Below the pieces are notes generated by a model. It ran no database searches. It saw only the letters and a list, made by a program, of their open reading frames with translations, and was not told the DNA's origin. Below are positions 7,672 through 14,689 of a DNA stretch of 21,101 nucleotides, piece after piece; the first letter of the stretch is position 1, and every line of letters begins with the position of its first letter. This DNA comes from Paraktedonobacter sp035294465 (GTDB lineage: Bacteria > Chloroflexota > Ktedonobacteria > Ktedonobacterales > Ktedonobacteraceae). The position numbers and the translations under genes are program-made. The stretch lies in NCBI GenBank assembly GCA_035294465.1, contig DATGKW010000184.1:1-21101 (forward strand), written 5' to 3'.

Positions 7672-8646
7672 TTAGAGAGGTGTATACTTTACGATAATAT
7701 CCGCGTAATCATCCGAGACAAAAATATCCCCGTGCGCGTCGATAGCCAGTCCCTGCGGCTCGATATAGCCCTGGCTGGCCAGGATCTGCTGCCGGCCATT
7801 CGAGAGGTTCAGGCGGATCAGGGCGTGAATGGAGGGCTTGAGATCGATCACTAGCAAATTGCCGTAGCCGTCGGGTTCTACATCGTCGGGCATGCCGAAG
7901 CCTCCAAAGCGCGTAAGATTCCCTGCCGGCGTCACGCGCCAGACAGCACCCCCGCACTCGTCGGCGATGTAGATGTTGCCTTGAGCATCGATGCCGGCCC
8001 CGACTGGCCGCGTGATGCCGGAGGCCAGCAGGGTGAAGGTCTTCCCATCCAGGCTCATTCGATAGACGTTGCCTGTGGGACTGTCCGGGATAACCAGCGT
8101 GTTCGTCGTCGGGTCCAGGGCGATGCCATCGACCCCATCTTTGCAGGGAGCACTGGAAGGCGTCCCGGGTAGCGTGCGTACTACGGTTGGCGTGTTTGCT
8201 CCCGGCGCCAGACGCATAATACGATTGGTTGTCTGTTCCGCGAAAATCAGTGAGCCATCGGGAAGCGGCACCAGACCCTCCGGTCCGGCTGGATCGTTGA
8301 GTAAGCGGGTGACAGACCCATCTGCGTTGAGGCGATTGATCGTGCCGTCAATTTCATCGCTGAAGAGCAAGCGTCCTTGCTGATCAAACGCCAGATCGTC
8401 TGGTCTGCCAACTCCGCGCAGGAGTACCTGTGCTCGATACTGCGCTGGCGCCACGCGGGGCATTGGGGTAGGCGACGGGGTAGGGAGAACGGTTGGCGTT
8501 GTTAGCACTGCTGTTCGTGTGGCAGCCATTTTGCCCTGGCTCGCCGGTGGAGAGGACGATGTGCAAGCGGCGAACAAGATCAGAGAGCTGCATAGACAGA
8601 CACACATCATTTTAAGAGAGTGGCGTGGAACGGGCAGTTTGCTCAT
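7672..8646 (-). CDS. Secreted lipoprotein with NHL/SMP-30-like beta-propeller
   Basis: This is a 324-residue predicted lipoprotein. The N-terminus has a basic start, a hydrophobic stretch and the lipobox LFAAC with the lipidated Cys28. A Ser/Pro/Thr-rich linker (about 29-65, TPTVLPTPSPTPMP) follows, as in surface lipoproteins that hold a domain off the membrane. The rest consists of about 40-residue repeats such as GIDAQGNIYIADECGGAVWR and LAIDAHGDIFVSDDYADIIV, typical of NHL, SMP-30/gluconolactonase or Vgb-like propellers. No clear catalytic site could be assigned, so it may bind ligands or hydrolyse a lactone. It lies downstream of the permease gene on the same strand but has its own promoter behind a terminator. 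Confidence 0.83.
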   Translation of the reverse strand: MSKLPVPRHSLKMMCVCLCSSLILFAACTSSSPPASQGKMAATRTAVLTTPTVLPTPSPTPMPRVAPAQYRAQVLLRGVGRPDDLAFDQQGRLLFSDEIDGTINRLNADGSVTRLLNDPAGPEGLVPLPDGSLIFAEQTTNRIMRLAPGANTPTVVRTLPGTPSSAPCKDGVDGIALDPTTNTLVIPDSPTGNVYRMSLDGKTFTLLASGITRPVGAGIDAQGNIYIADECGGAVWRVTPAGNLTRFGGFGMPDDVEPDGYGNLLVIDLKPSIHALIRLNLSNGRQQILASQGYIEPQGLAIDAHGDIFVSDDYADIIVKYTPL

Positions 8647-8684
8647 ACAGGTCTCTTCTTTCCGGGTAGAATAGATCCATCCAG

Positions 8685-8693
8685 ATTGTAGCA
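8685..8693 (-). promoter_or_regulatory. Extended -10 promoter of the lipoprotein gene
   Basis: On the minus strand TGCTACAAT matches TGn-TAnAAT. The start would fall near 8678, leaving a leader of about 30 nt. The element directly follows the U-run of the upstream terminator, leaving no room for a normal -35 box outside the terminator stem. Confidence 0.5.
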
Positions 8694-8731
8694 GAAAAAA
8701 GAACGGCTGGCGATAAAGAAAATCGCCAGCC
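8694..8731 (-). terminator. Intrinsic terminator of the permease gene
   Basis: A perfect 10-bp stem GGCTGGCGAT/ATCGCCAGCC (8705-8714 with 8722-8731) has a 7-nt loop. On the minus strand it is followed by GTTCTTTTTTC. It lies 35 bp past the permease stop and is the clearest rho-independent terminator in the window. Confidence 0.85.
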
Positions 8732-8766
8732 TCAATAGTAGCCTGTGTGAGCCAGGCCGTAAATGC

Positions 8767-10275
8767 CTAATCGGACTCTTCGGCCTGCGCGACAGGGCGT
8801 GCGCGCTCCGCTCGCAGCTCGATTGGGCGCAGGATCAGGTAGCTAATCAGGGAAAAGATGATGCCCAGCTCGAAGCCTGTATCCATGCCATAGGGCTTGT
8901 TGAGCAAGCCGCCGATCACACCGGTAATGGGATGAGACACGCCGTTGTAGACAAACACCTGCGCGAAGCCCAGGAAAGCCCCGAAGAGACCAAGCACCAT
9001 CGAGACTATCGCGGCCCAGCCAACCGGCAGCCTGCGCGGGTTGTTCCAATCCTCGACATTGTAGCGACCGTGACGGAAAACAAAATGTTCCATGATCATA
9101 ATGATGGCCAGCGGTCCCAGCCAGTAGGCTACCAGCAGCAGGAAGCTGGAGAGCGTATCGTTGAAGCTGCCGAGCGTGGCAATACTGACTGCGAAGGCCA
9201 CGTAGATGACCGCGCCGATTAGCGTCCAGACGTAGCGCGGGATGCGCTGCCACGTGTGGCCAAAGACCTGAACGGAAAGGCCCAGGCTATAGTCATTAGG
9301 GATATTATTGGCGATAATGCTCATTGCCAGTAAGAAGACCAGAACCTTGCCAAAGCTGCCGAGCGGTTCCAGGGCTACAGCCAGCAACTGGCCGCCCACG
9401 ACGTTCTCACCCAGCCAGTTCGCCAGCAGCATGCCCAGGGTTTCCAGTAGTACGCATGGGATGAAGATGCCCAGGAACGTTAGCCAGAAGATGCGCGCCA
9501 CCCCGGCATTTTCCGGCTGGTTGACATTATAATCGGCAGCATACGAAGTCCAGCCGGTCGCGAAGCCATAGACCGCGCCACCAAAAGAAACGAGGCTGGC
9601 AATCTCCGTCGCGTTCATCACCGGCGTTGGAGCAATCAAATGCTGGCCGTTGACAATCATAACGCCCGTGACAATAGCAAAGATGATAGCCATGGGAATC
9701 CAGGCAAAACGCTCGTAGTGATGGACGTAGCGGTATCCATAGATACTTACCAATGTAGTCAACACAGCGATCAGCAAAATGGCCAATGCTTGCAGAAGCA
9801 GGCCACTCATGGAAGTGCCCAGGATGTTCACTGTACACTTTGCCGGCGTTGCGGCACCGCAAGCCAGAGCAGTCACCAACTGGCCGCCCACGATGACATT
9901 AACCGTTGACCAGCCAATGCAGGCGGCAACATTAAAGAACGCCATGATGATTCCGCCAACCCAGCCAAACGAGAAACGCGCGATAGTCATCTGGCGCAGT
10001 CCCAGACGAGGGCCGAGCGTCGAGAAGATCGCGGGAGCCAGCACGCCCAGCGCATTAAAAATGATGATCACGGCCAGGCTATCCCAAAAACCAAGAAAAA
10101 AAGCCTGGGAGGCCAGCGCTCCCAGGGCAATGGTCGAAATGACCAGATTGGCGGAGAGCCACATGGTAAAGTTGTCAAAAATACGAACATGAGTGCGCGT
10201 TTCCGGCGAGACGCGCTCAATACCATGTGTCTCGATGCCATGTTCTTCGGGGATGGCGACTGTATCGGAAGCCAT
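8767..10275 (-). CDS. NCS1-family nucleobase permease (purine-cytosine permease type)
   Basis: This 502-residue inner-membrane protein has about 12 hydrophobic helices. It fits the nucleobase:cation symporter-1 family (cytosine, purine, allantoin or thiamine-type substrates). Recognisable family features include the N-terminal RIFDNFTMWLSANLVIST, the segment FSFGWVGGIIMAFFNVAACI in the third-helix region, and GWTSYAADYN in the central transport domain. The length is normal for the family. GGGAG sits about 8 bp upstream of the ATG. The exact substrate cannot be told. The divergently transcribed PucR-type regulator next door points to purines or a related nitrogen source. A terminator closes the gene, so it is probably monocistronic. 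Confidence 0.88.
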   Translation of the reverse strand: MASDTVAIPEEHGIETHGIERVSPETRTHVRIFDNFTMWLSANLVISTIALGALASQAFFLGFWDSLAVIIIFNALGVLAPAIFSTLGPRLGLRQMTIARFSFGWVGGIIMAFFNVAACIGWSTVNVIVGGQLVTALACGAATPAKCTVNILGTSMSGLLLQALAILLIAVLTTLVSIYGYRYVHHYERFAWIPMAIIFAIVTGVMIVNGQHLIAPTPVMNATEIASLVSFGGAVYGFATGWTSYAADYNVNQPENAGVARIFWLTFLGIFIPCVLLETLGMLLANWLGENVVGGQLLAVALEPLGSFGKVLVFLLAMSIIANNIPNDYSLGLSVQVFGHTWQRIPRYVWTLIGAVIYVAFAVSIATLGSFNDTLSSFLLLVAYWLGPLAIIMIMEHFVFRHGRYNVEDWNNPRRLPVGWAAIVSMVLGLFGAFLGFAQVFVYNGVSHPITGVIGGLLNKPYGMDTGFELGIIFSLISYLILRPIELRAERARPVAQAEESD

Positions 10276-10332
10276 ATGTGTCTCCCTTTCCTGAAAAAAG
10301 AACGTTTATATTGCTTACGATGCCAATAACGC

Positions 10333-10377
10333 CGTTCACGCCGCCTGGGAGGCGGTTTTGCTGAGCTTTAGTGAACG
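10333..10377 (-). promoter_or_regulatory. Nested hairpin at the 5' end of the permease mRNA
   Basis: The outer arms CGTTCAC (10333-10339) and GTGAACG (10371-10377) pair perfectly. Inside them CCGCCT (10341-10346) pairs with AGGCGG (10350-10355) around a GGG loop. On the minus strand the outer arm begins about two bases after the predicted transcription start. The element could be an RNA-stabilising 5' stem or a regulatory leader. It does not match the TPP, purine, preQ1 or guanidine riboswitch signatures that I know. Confidence 0.5.
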
Positions 10378-10385
10378 TCATCATT

Positions 10386-10394
10386 ATTGTACCA
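10386..10394 (-). promoter_or_regulatory. Extended -10 promoter of the permease gene
   Basis: On the minus strand TGGTACAAT fits TGn-TAnAAT. The predicted start near 10379 gives a leader of about 100 nt before the ATG, with the nested hairpin at its extreme 5' end. No good -35 box is visible. Confidence 0.5.
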
Positions 10395-10581
10395 TAACAA
10401 GCGCAGCTATTCTATGCCAGGTGAGGAGAGAAACATTTTTGTTACACTTTGTTGATCAGTTCCTTATTCATTGTCGGTAGGTTAAAAAATGCGAAAAGTA
10501 TGCGTTTATTTGTATATCTCTGGTAAATTCGCAATCTTTTTCGCCGGGTTGGCATAAATTAGTAGATCCCTGCTAAACCTC

Positions 10582-10610
10582 TAGACGTAACTCGAAAAAA
10601 CAAGTACAAT
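10582..10610 (+). promoter_or_regulatory. Candidate promoter of the PucR-type regulator
   Basis: TAGACG (10582-10587), 17 bp, then TACAAT (10605-10610). Each box matches the sigma70 consensus at four or five of six positions. It would leave a leader of about 165 nt. Confidence 0.35.
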
Positions 10611-10783
10611 GGTCAACATATACATAACATCTCTACATTGTTTGGTAATTAGTAGCTCTCTTTTCTCTATATGTAACGAATCGTTGTCTTTTAAACGGAA
10701 CCATGTATGTATCCTTATTCCGCTCTGGCAGCCAGCTTAGGCATCGTTTGCCGGATCGGAAAGGAAGTACCCAGGAGGTCGAT

Positions 10784-12781
10784 ATGTCTGCAAGGATAGC
10801 CCGGGGGAGGAGTGCGACGGCTCGCTCCGAACTTTCCGGTGCTGCCGGCGCCGTGAAAAAACATGAAAAAACGCTTTTAGATTCATCTAAGCGACCAGAA
10901 CGCACTCTTGAGCAGCTATGGGAAGAAAATGAGCGTCTCGCGCGGGAGCTTGAGGCCAGGACACAGGAGAATATTCTTCTCAACGAGGTTATTTCGACGG
11001 TTGGCTCTACGCTCAAGCTGGATGAGGTGTTAAGTCACGTGGTGGACACAATTACTCGTGCGACCTCCTGTCACGCGGCTTTCCTCTACCTCTACAACCA
11101 GGAGAAAGAGCAACTGGTGCTGGCCAGTAGCAGCGAGCCCTATCGGCATCATATCGGTAAGATTGCGCTGGCTCTAGGCGAAGGCATCGCGGGCTGGGTT
11201 GGCCTGCACCATGAACCCGTGATCATTCGCGAAGGCTCGTTGAATGATCCACGCTTCCGTCCCTTTCCTGAACTGGAAGAAGAGAGATTCCAGTCACTGA
11301 TGTCGGTGCCCGTGCTTTCCAAAGGCCGCCAGCTGATCGGTGTCATCACCGTCCACACGGTTGCGCCCTATGAATTTACCGAACAGCATCAGACCTTTGC
11401 CATGAATACGGCGGCGCTGGTGGCGAGCGCTATCGAGAATGCGCGGCTCTATGAAAATACGCAGCGCAAGCTCACCATCCTCACGTCGCTTTCGCTGCTC
11501 AGCCAGACCATTACATCTGGCCTCTATCTCGACGAGATGCTGCGCTCGCTCTCAACACTGACCGCGCAGATTATGGAGGCCGATCTGTGCGTGATTATGC
11601 TGCTGGACCAGGCGCGGGCGCGGCTAACGGTGCGCGCTACTTCGCCACAGGCGGGTGGCCGGCTACTGACCTTCCAGCCGGTGGACGTGGATCACCAGGC
11701 CTGGGAAAGATTGAGCAATGAAAACGCTCAGGAGTTCAGCCGCTACGCGCTCGAACGCTTCAACCCGCTCAAGGACTCGCATTATAAGGCGCTGCTCTCA
11801 GCTCCGCTGGTCTCAGGGACTGAACAGCTTGGCCTGCTCAACTGCTATTTCAACCGGGCCAGGCGCTATACTGCCGAGGATCAAACGCTGTTGACAACTA
11901 TCGCCAACCAGGTAGCCGTTGCTATCAAGAACAGCCATCTGGTTGATCTGCTGGCGCAAAAAAATCTGGTCAAAGGCTTCTTCGAGGATTTGATGTACGG
12001 CAACTACGATTCTGAGGACGCGCTGCGCCAGCGGGCGAACTTCCTGGGTTGCGACTTGAGCCGGGTCCACGCGGTGGCGATGATCGAGATCTCTTACCCT
12101 GCCGACCAGAATCCGGCCAGTGAGCCAATTAACGAAGAGGATCGCCTGGCCGTCTACAAGCGTATTAGCGCACAGATGCGCCGGCGTTTGCAAGACAGCT
12201 TCCCCGGCTCGGTGCTCTACGAGCAAGAGAACCTGCTAACCTGTATTATCAATCTCAGCAAAGACCCGAACGGCACACGTTTGAAAAACTGGCTACGCGA
12301 TCTGGCGCGGCAGATGCGTGGCGAAAATAACATTTCTCTCGCCATCGGGATCGGCAACACCTGCGCCACAGCCGGCGACTATCGGCGGGGCTTTGCCGAG
12401 GCCCGCGAGGCCTTGCAGATGGGCCAGCACCTCAATCGCGAGGGGGGCGTCACGCACTTCAACGACCTGGGTGTTTATCGTTACCTCTACAAGATCGCAC
12501 GCATGGATGACCTGCGCGATATGTATCAGGAACAGGTCGGGCGCATCGCTGGCTACGATCACCGCAAGGGTACAGAGCTGCTCGATACGCTGGAGACCTA
12601 CCTGGAGTGCGCCGGCAACCTCACGCGCACCTCCGACCGCCTCTACGTCCACCGTAACACGCTTATCCAGCGTCTGGAGCGCTTGCAATCCCTGTGCGAC
12701 ATCGATCTGCATGAGCGTAGCAATTGGCTCACACTACAAGTAGCGATCAAGGTGTATAAGCTGAGAAATAGTGGATTGTAA
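10784..12781 (+). CDS. GAF-GAF-PucR-type transcriptional regulator
   Basis: This 665-residue regulator starts at 10784, supported by AGGAGG (10773-10778) 5 bp upstream; the frame is open further up to 10703 but without such a site. Visible order: a short charged coiled coil (about 35-75), GAF 1 (about 75-225), GAF 2 (about 240-400), a CdaR/GGDEF-like domain (about 425-555) and a C-terminal PucR-type helix-turn-helix (about 600-655). The last carries the family signature: LLDTLETYLECAGNLTRTSD, then the recognition part LYVHRNTLIQRLERLQ. PucR/CdaR proteins are usually activators of purine or sugar-acid use. The tandem GAF sensor part is larger than in classic PucR. It is divergent from the NCS1 permease, its most likely target. 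Confidence 0.88.
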   Translation: MSARIARGRSATARSELSGAAGAVKKHEKTLLDSSKRPERTLEQLWEENERLARELEARTQENILLNEVISTVGSTLKLDEVLSHVVDTITRATSCHAAFLYLYNQEKEQLVLASSSEPYRHHIGKIALALGEGIAGWVGLHHEPVIIREGSLNDPRFRPFPELEEERFQSLMSVPVLSKGRQLIGVITVHTVAPYEFTEQHQTFAMNTAALVASAIENARLYENTQRKLTILTSLSLLSQTITSGLYLDEMLRSLSTLTAQIMEADLCVIMLLDQARARLTVRATSPQAGGRLLTFQPVDVDHQAWERLSNENAQEFSRYALERFNPLKDSHYKALLSAPLVSGTEQLGLLNCYFNRARRYTAEDQTLLTTIANQVAVAIKNSHLVDLLAQKNLVKGFFEDLMYGNYDSEDALRQRANFLGCDLSRVHAVAMIEISYPADQNPASEPINEEDRLAVYKRISAQMRRRLQDSFPGSVLYEQENLLTCIINLSKDPNGTRLKNWLRDLARQMRGENNISLAIGIGNTCATAGDYRRGFAEAREALQMGQHLNREGGVTHFNDLGVYRYLYKIARMDDLRDMYQEQVGRIAGYDHRKGTELLDTLETYLECAGNLTRTSDRLYVHRNTLIQRLERLQSLCDIDLHERSNWLTLQVAIKVYKLRNSGL

Positions 12782-13397
12782 GAAGATAGAGATCCTTCCA
12801 GGAATGTGAGGCTTCTCTGCGCGTCTGTCAGAGAGGATAATGTATGGCGTCAAGATTGGATTTCTATCGGGAGCCATGTTGGAAATAGCCCACGCACCCA
12901 TTATCCTATGGCAAGGCAGGCGGTATTTCCCAGGCTGGATCGCATGGCGCGGCCGTTATTTCACTATCCTTGTGGGTAATAGTTGGTTCCTCGAATGATA
13001 CTCCATTGTAACCGGCAATATGCAGGTGTACCAATCAGGCCCCGATAGCCAGAATACGTCGTGCGAGATCCGTTTGCGCCTTACCTCCGTGTGTGTGGAA
13101 GAAGTACGGTTGGCACGGCATGACAGCTGCTCTGCTGTTGCAGTATACTTGAAATGAATTTGTTACGCGCACGTATCGGCTACATACGGGCGTTCTGGAG
13201 CCTGAACAGCGCGTGAGAAGAGAGCTACCTGGTACCATTTTCTCGCTTTCCGACTGCTGCCATTGAGATTACTCACGCGGTATGCAACAGAAGGTTGCTA
13301 TTGCCTGTGCGCTGGTTGTCCTGCTCGATGGGCCTGACTGCCGGGTATACCTGGCCAGTAGAGGCTATTTTTCGCGTAGAAGGAGAAAAAAATAAGT
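12782..13397. other. Region without an intact gene, containing a gene fossil
   Basis: No complete gene of normal size is seen. A 52-codon frame (12840-12998, MYGVKIGFLSG...) has AGAGG just before its ATG but no recognisable domain; it may be the decayed front of the ABC-ATPase remnant, as it shares the frame of its first part. The rest, 13008-13362, reads as a broken ABC ATPase. A small inverted repeat TCTCTG/CAGAGA lies just after the regulator's stop (about 12813-12834) but lacks a U-run. Confidence 0.5.
13008..13362 (+). pseudogene. Remnant of an ABC-transporter ATP-binding protein
   Basis: Pieces of an ABC ATPase can be read across frames. The frame of 13008 begins VTGNMQVYQSGP and runs to a TGA near 13155; it resembles the VxGxDV region and following RRRL stretch. 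The frame of 13153 reads NEFVTRTYRLHTG, like the ENLEFVARLYGL helix, and a TGA follows at 13264-13266. The same frame then gives DYSRGMQQKVAIACALV, a clear signature-motif region, and VVLLDGPD, like Walker B VLLLDEPT, with about four residues missing between them. The Walker B Glu is Gly. No Walker A is recognisable. Stops, a frameshift and lost catalytic residues mean it cannot work. The frame ends in AAATAA, just before the next gene's ATG. Confidence 0.65.
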
Positions 13398-14453
13398 ATG
13401 TACAATCCCTCTGGCATCCTGTATCTGTGTAGGCGCGAGGTCAAACTGGCCTGCGCAGAGATTGACAGCATTGCGGTGATGCGCGAGGTCTTTGCCCTTC
13501 ATGGCAGTGGGCAAACGATCCTTCCTGATGAAGCTTATCTTGCCTGGCGCAATAGCTCTGGAGAGAGTGTGCGCAGCCTGAATATGCCCGGCTATGTAGG
13601 TGGCAACCTGCGCGCTGCTGGATCGAAAATTATCAATGGTAATATCGCCAATCCGCAACGCGGCCTGCCACGAGCAAATGGGCTAACGCTGCTTTTTGAC
13701 GAAGTTTCGGCTTGTCCACTATGCATTATGGAAGGGGCGACAATTTCTGCATTGCGCACTGCGAGTGTCACACTACTGGCGGCTGAATTTCTGGCATGCC
13801 AGCAGCTACACGAGGTTGCTGTTATCGGGGCCGGCGTACTTGCTCAGGCCCATATTGATCTGCTCCAGCGCAGGCGCGCTGCTTTTCCTGATCTGCGGCG
13901 CATTCGCCTGTTCGATGTAGATGCAAATCGAGCTACCGCCTTGCTGCACCAGATGACCGCTGGCGTTGAGGACAACCAGATTGAAATGATACTTGCCGCG
14001 AGCGCTGAAGAGGCAATCCGGCCTGCCCAGCTCATTATCCCCGTTACCACTACTACCACAGGATATATCCCCTTTGACTGGTTGCAGCCTGGCGCACTCC
14101 TGGTCAACGTTTCCCTGGACGATCCCCTGCCAGAAGTGGCTTTACGCGCGGATCGGGTAATTGTTGATGACTGGAATCTTGTCAAAGCAGATGCGCGTCG
14201 CCTGCTTGGCCGTATGTATCGTGCAGGTCAGATCCTGTCTCCGGGTGAGCAGTCTGGCGAACGAGAAGGCGAGTGTCGTTGCATCGATGCTCAGCTCGGT
14301 GAGATCGTGATAGGGACGAAGGAGGGGCGTAGAAGTGAAGATGAAATCATCCTGGTTAATCCCTTTGGCCTGGCCATAGAGGATGTTGCGCTGGCAACTT
14401 ATATTTATCGGTTTGCCTGTGAGCACGAGGTAGGTATCGTACTGGAAGTCTAG
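13398..14453 (+). CDS. Ornithine cyclodeaminase/mu-crystallin family protein, SbnB-like dehydrogenase
   Basis: This 351-residue NAD(P)-dependent enzyme belongs to the OCD/mu-crystallin family and is closest in wording to SbnB. SbnB oxidises an N-(amino-carboxyethyl)-glutamate intermediate to give 2,3-diaminopropionate. Diagnostic stretches: LPDEAYLAWRN, SLNMPGYVGGN, AGSKIINGNIANPQRGLPRA, MEGATISALRTASVTLLAA and the Rossmann turn VIGAGVLAQAHIDLL. Lys in GSKIING is the usual substrate contact. The partner synthase SbnA is absent nearby, so the true reaction may differ (ornithine cyclodeaminase, ketimine reductase or amino-acid dehydrogenase). AGGAG lies at 13381-13385, 12 bp before the ATG, which is rather long. 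No neighbour shares its pathway. Confidence 0.8.
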   Translation: MYNPSGILYLCRREVKLACAEIDSIAVMREVFALHGSGQTILPDEAYLAWRNSSGESVRSLNMPGYVGGNLRAAGSKIINGNIANPQRGLPRANGLTLLFDEVSACPLCIMEGATISALRTASVTLLAAEFLACQQLHEVAVIGAGVLAQAHIDLLQRRRAAFPDLRRIRLFDVDANRATALLHQMTAGVEDNQIEMILAASAEEAIRPAQLIIPVTTTTTGYIPFDWLQPGALLVNVSLDDPLPEVALRADRVIVDDWNLVKADARRLLGRMYRAGQILSPGEQSGEREGECRCIDAQLGEIVIGTKEGRRSEDEIILVNPFGLAIEDVALATYIYRFACEHEVGIVLEV

Positions 14454-14689
14454 TATAAAGAGGCCTGTCAGGATCGCGTTATATGTAGGCGGAGCGGCTG
14501 CGCCACTCTGTTTACAATGGCAGCCCTCTTCAGAGTGTTTATCGGCTGGTTGGCGCTTGCCAGGAGTGCTGCGAATGGAGAGAGAGTGGTGCTACTGGAT
14601 TGATGTTGTACAATAGAGGTGGGTACTGTTGCCGGAGATCCGCGCGGCTCGTTACTAACAAAGAGAAAAAAAGCCAGTAAAGGACAGGT
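14454..14689. other. Intergenic region before the Ser/Thr kinase gene
   Basis: No gene is visible. ACTCTG (14505-14510) and CAGAGT (14531-14536) can pair across 20 nt, and GCGGCTGCGC gives a weak stem near 14493-14503; neither has a U-run. TACAAT at 14609-14614 could be the -10 box of the kinase gene but its -35 match is poor. Confidence 0.35.

Larger units (their letters stand above)
10276..10783. other. Long divergent control region between permease and PucR-type regulator
   Basis: This 508-bp AT-rich stretch has no gene. The permease side holds its promoter and leader hairpin. The regulator side holds a candidate promoter (10582-10610) and a small dyad AACGA-A-TCGTT (10675-10685), which could be an operator but is short. 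GCGAAAA (10491-10497) and TTTTCGC (about 10538-10544) form a further weak inverted pair. Its length and AT-richness fit a site where one regulator controls both directions. Confidence 0.5.

Noticed and set aside
7672..10275. Permease and lipoprotein genes as one operon
   Set aside because: They share a strand, but a perfect 10-bp stem terminator with a U-run and a new promoter lie between them.
10276..10400. TPP or purine riboswitch upstream of the NCS1 permease
   Set aside because: Such permeases can be under a TPP switch, so I looked for CTGAGA and ACCTGA elements and for purine-switch loops. Neither set is present in the leader.
13035..13238. Minus-strand open frame of 67 codons in the gap before the SbnB-like gene
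   Set aside because: It has no ribosome site or domain, and the opposite strand of the same stretch reads as ABC ATPase fragments.
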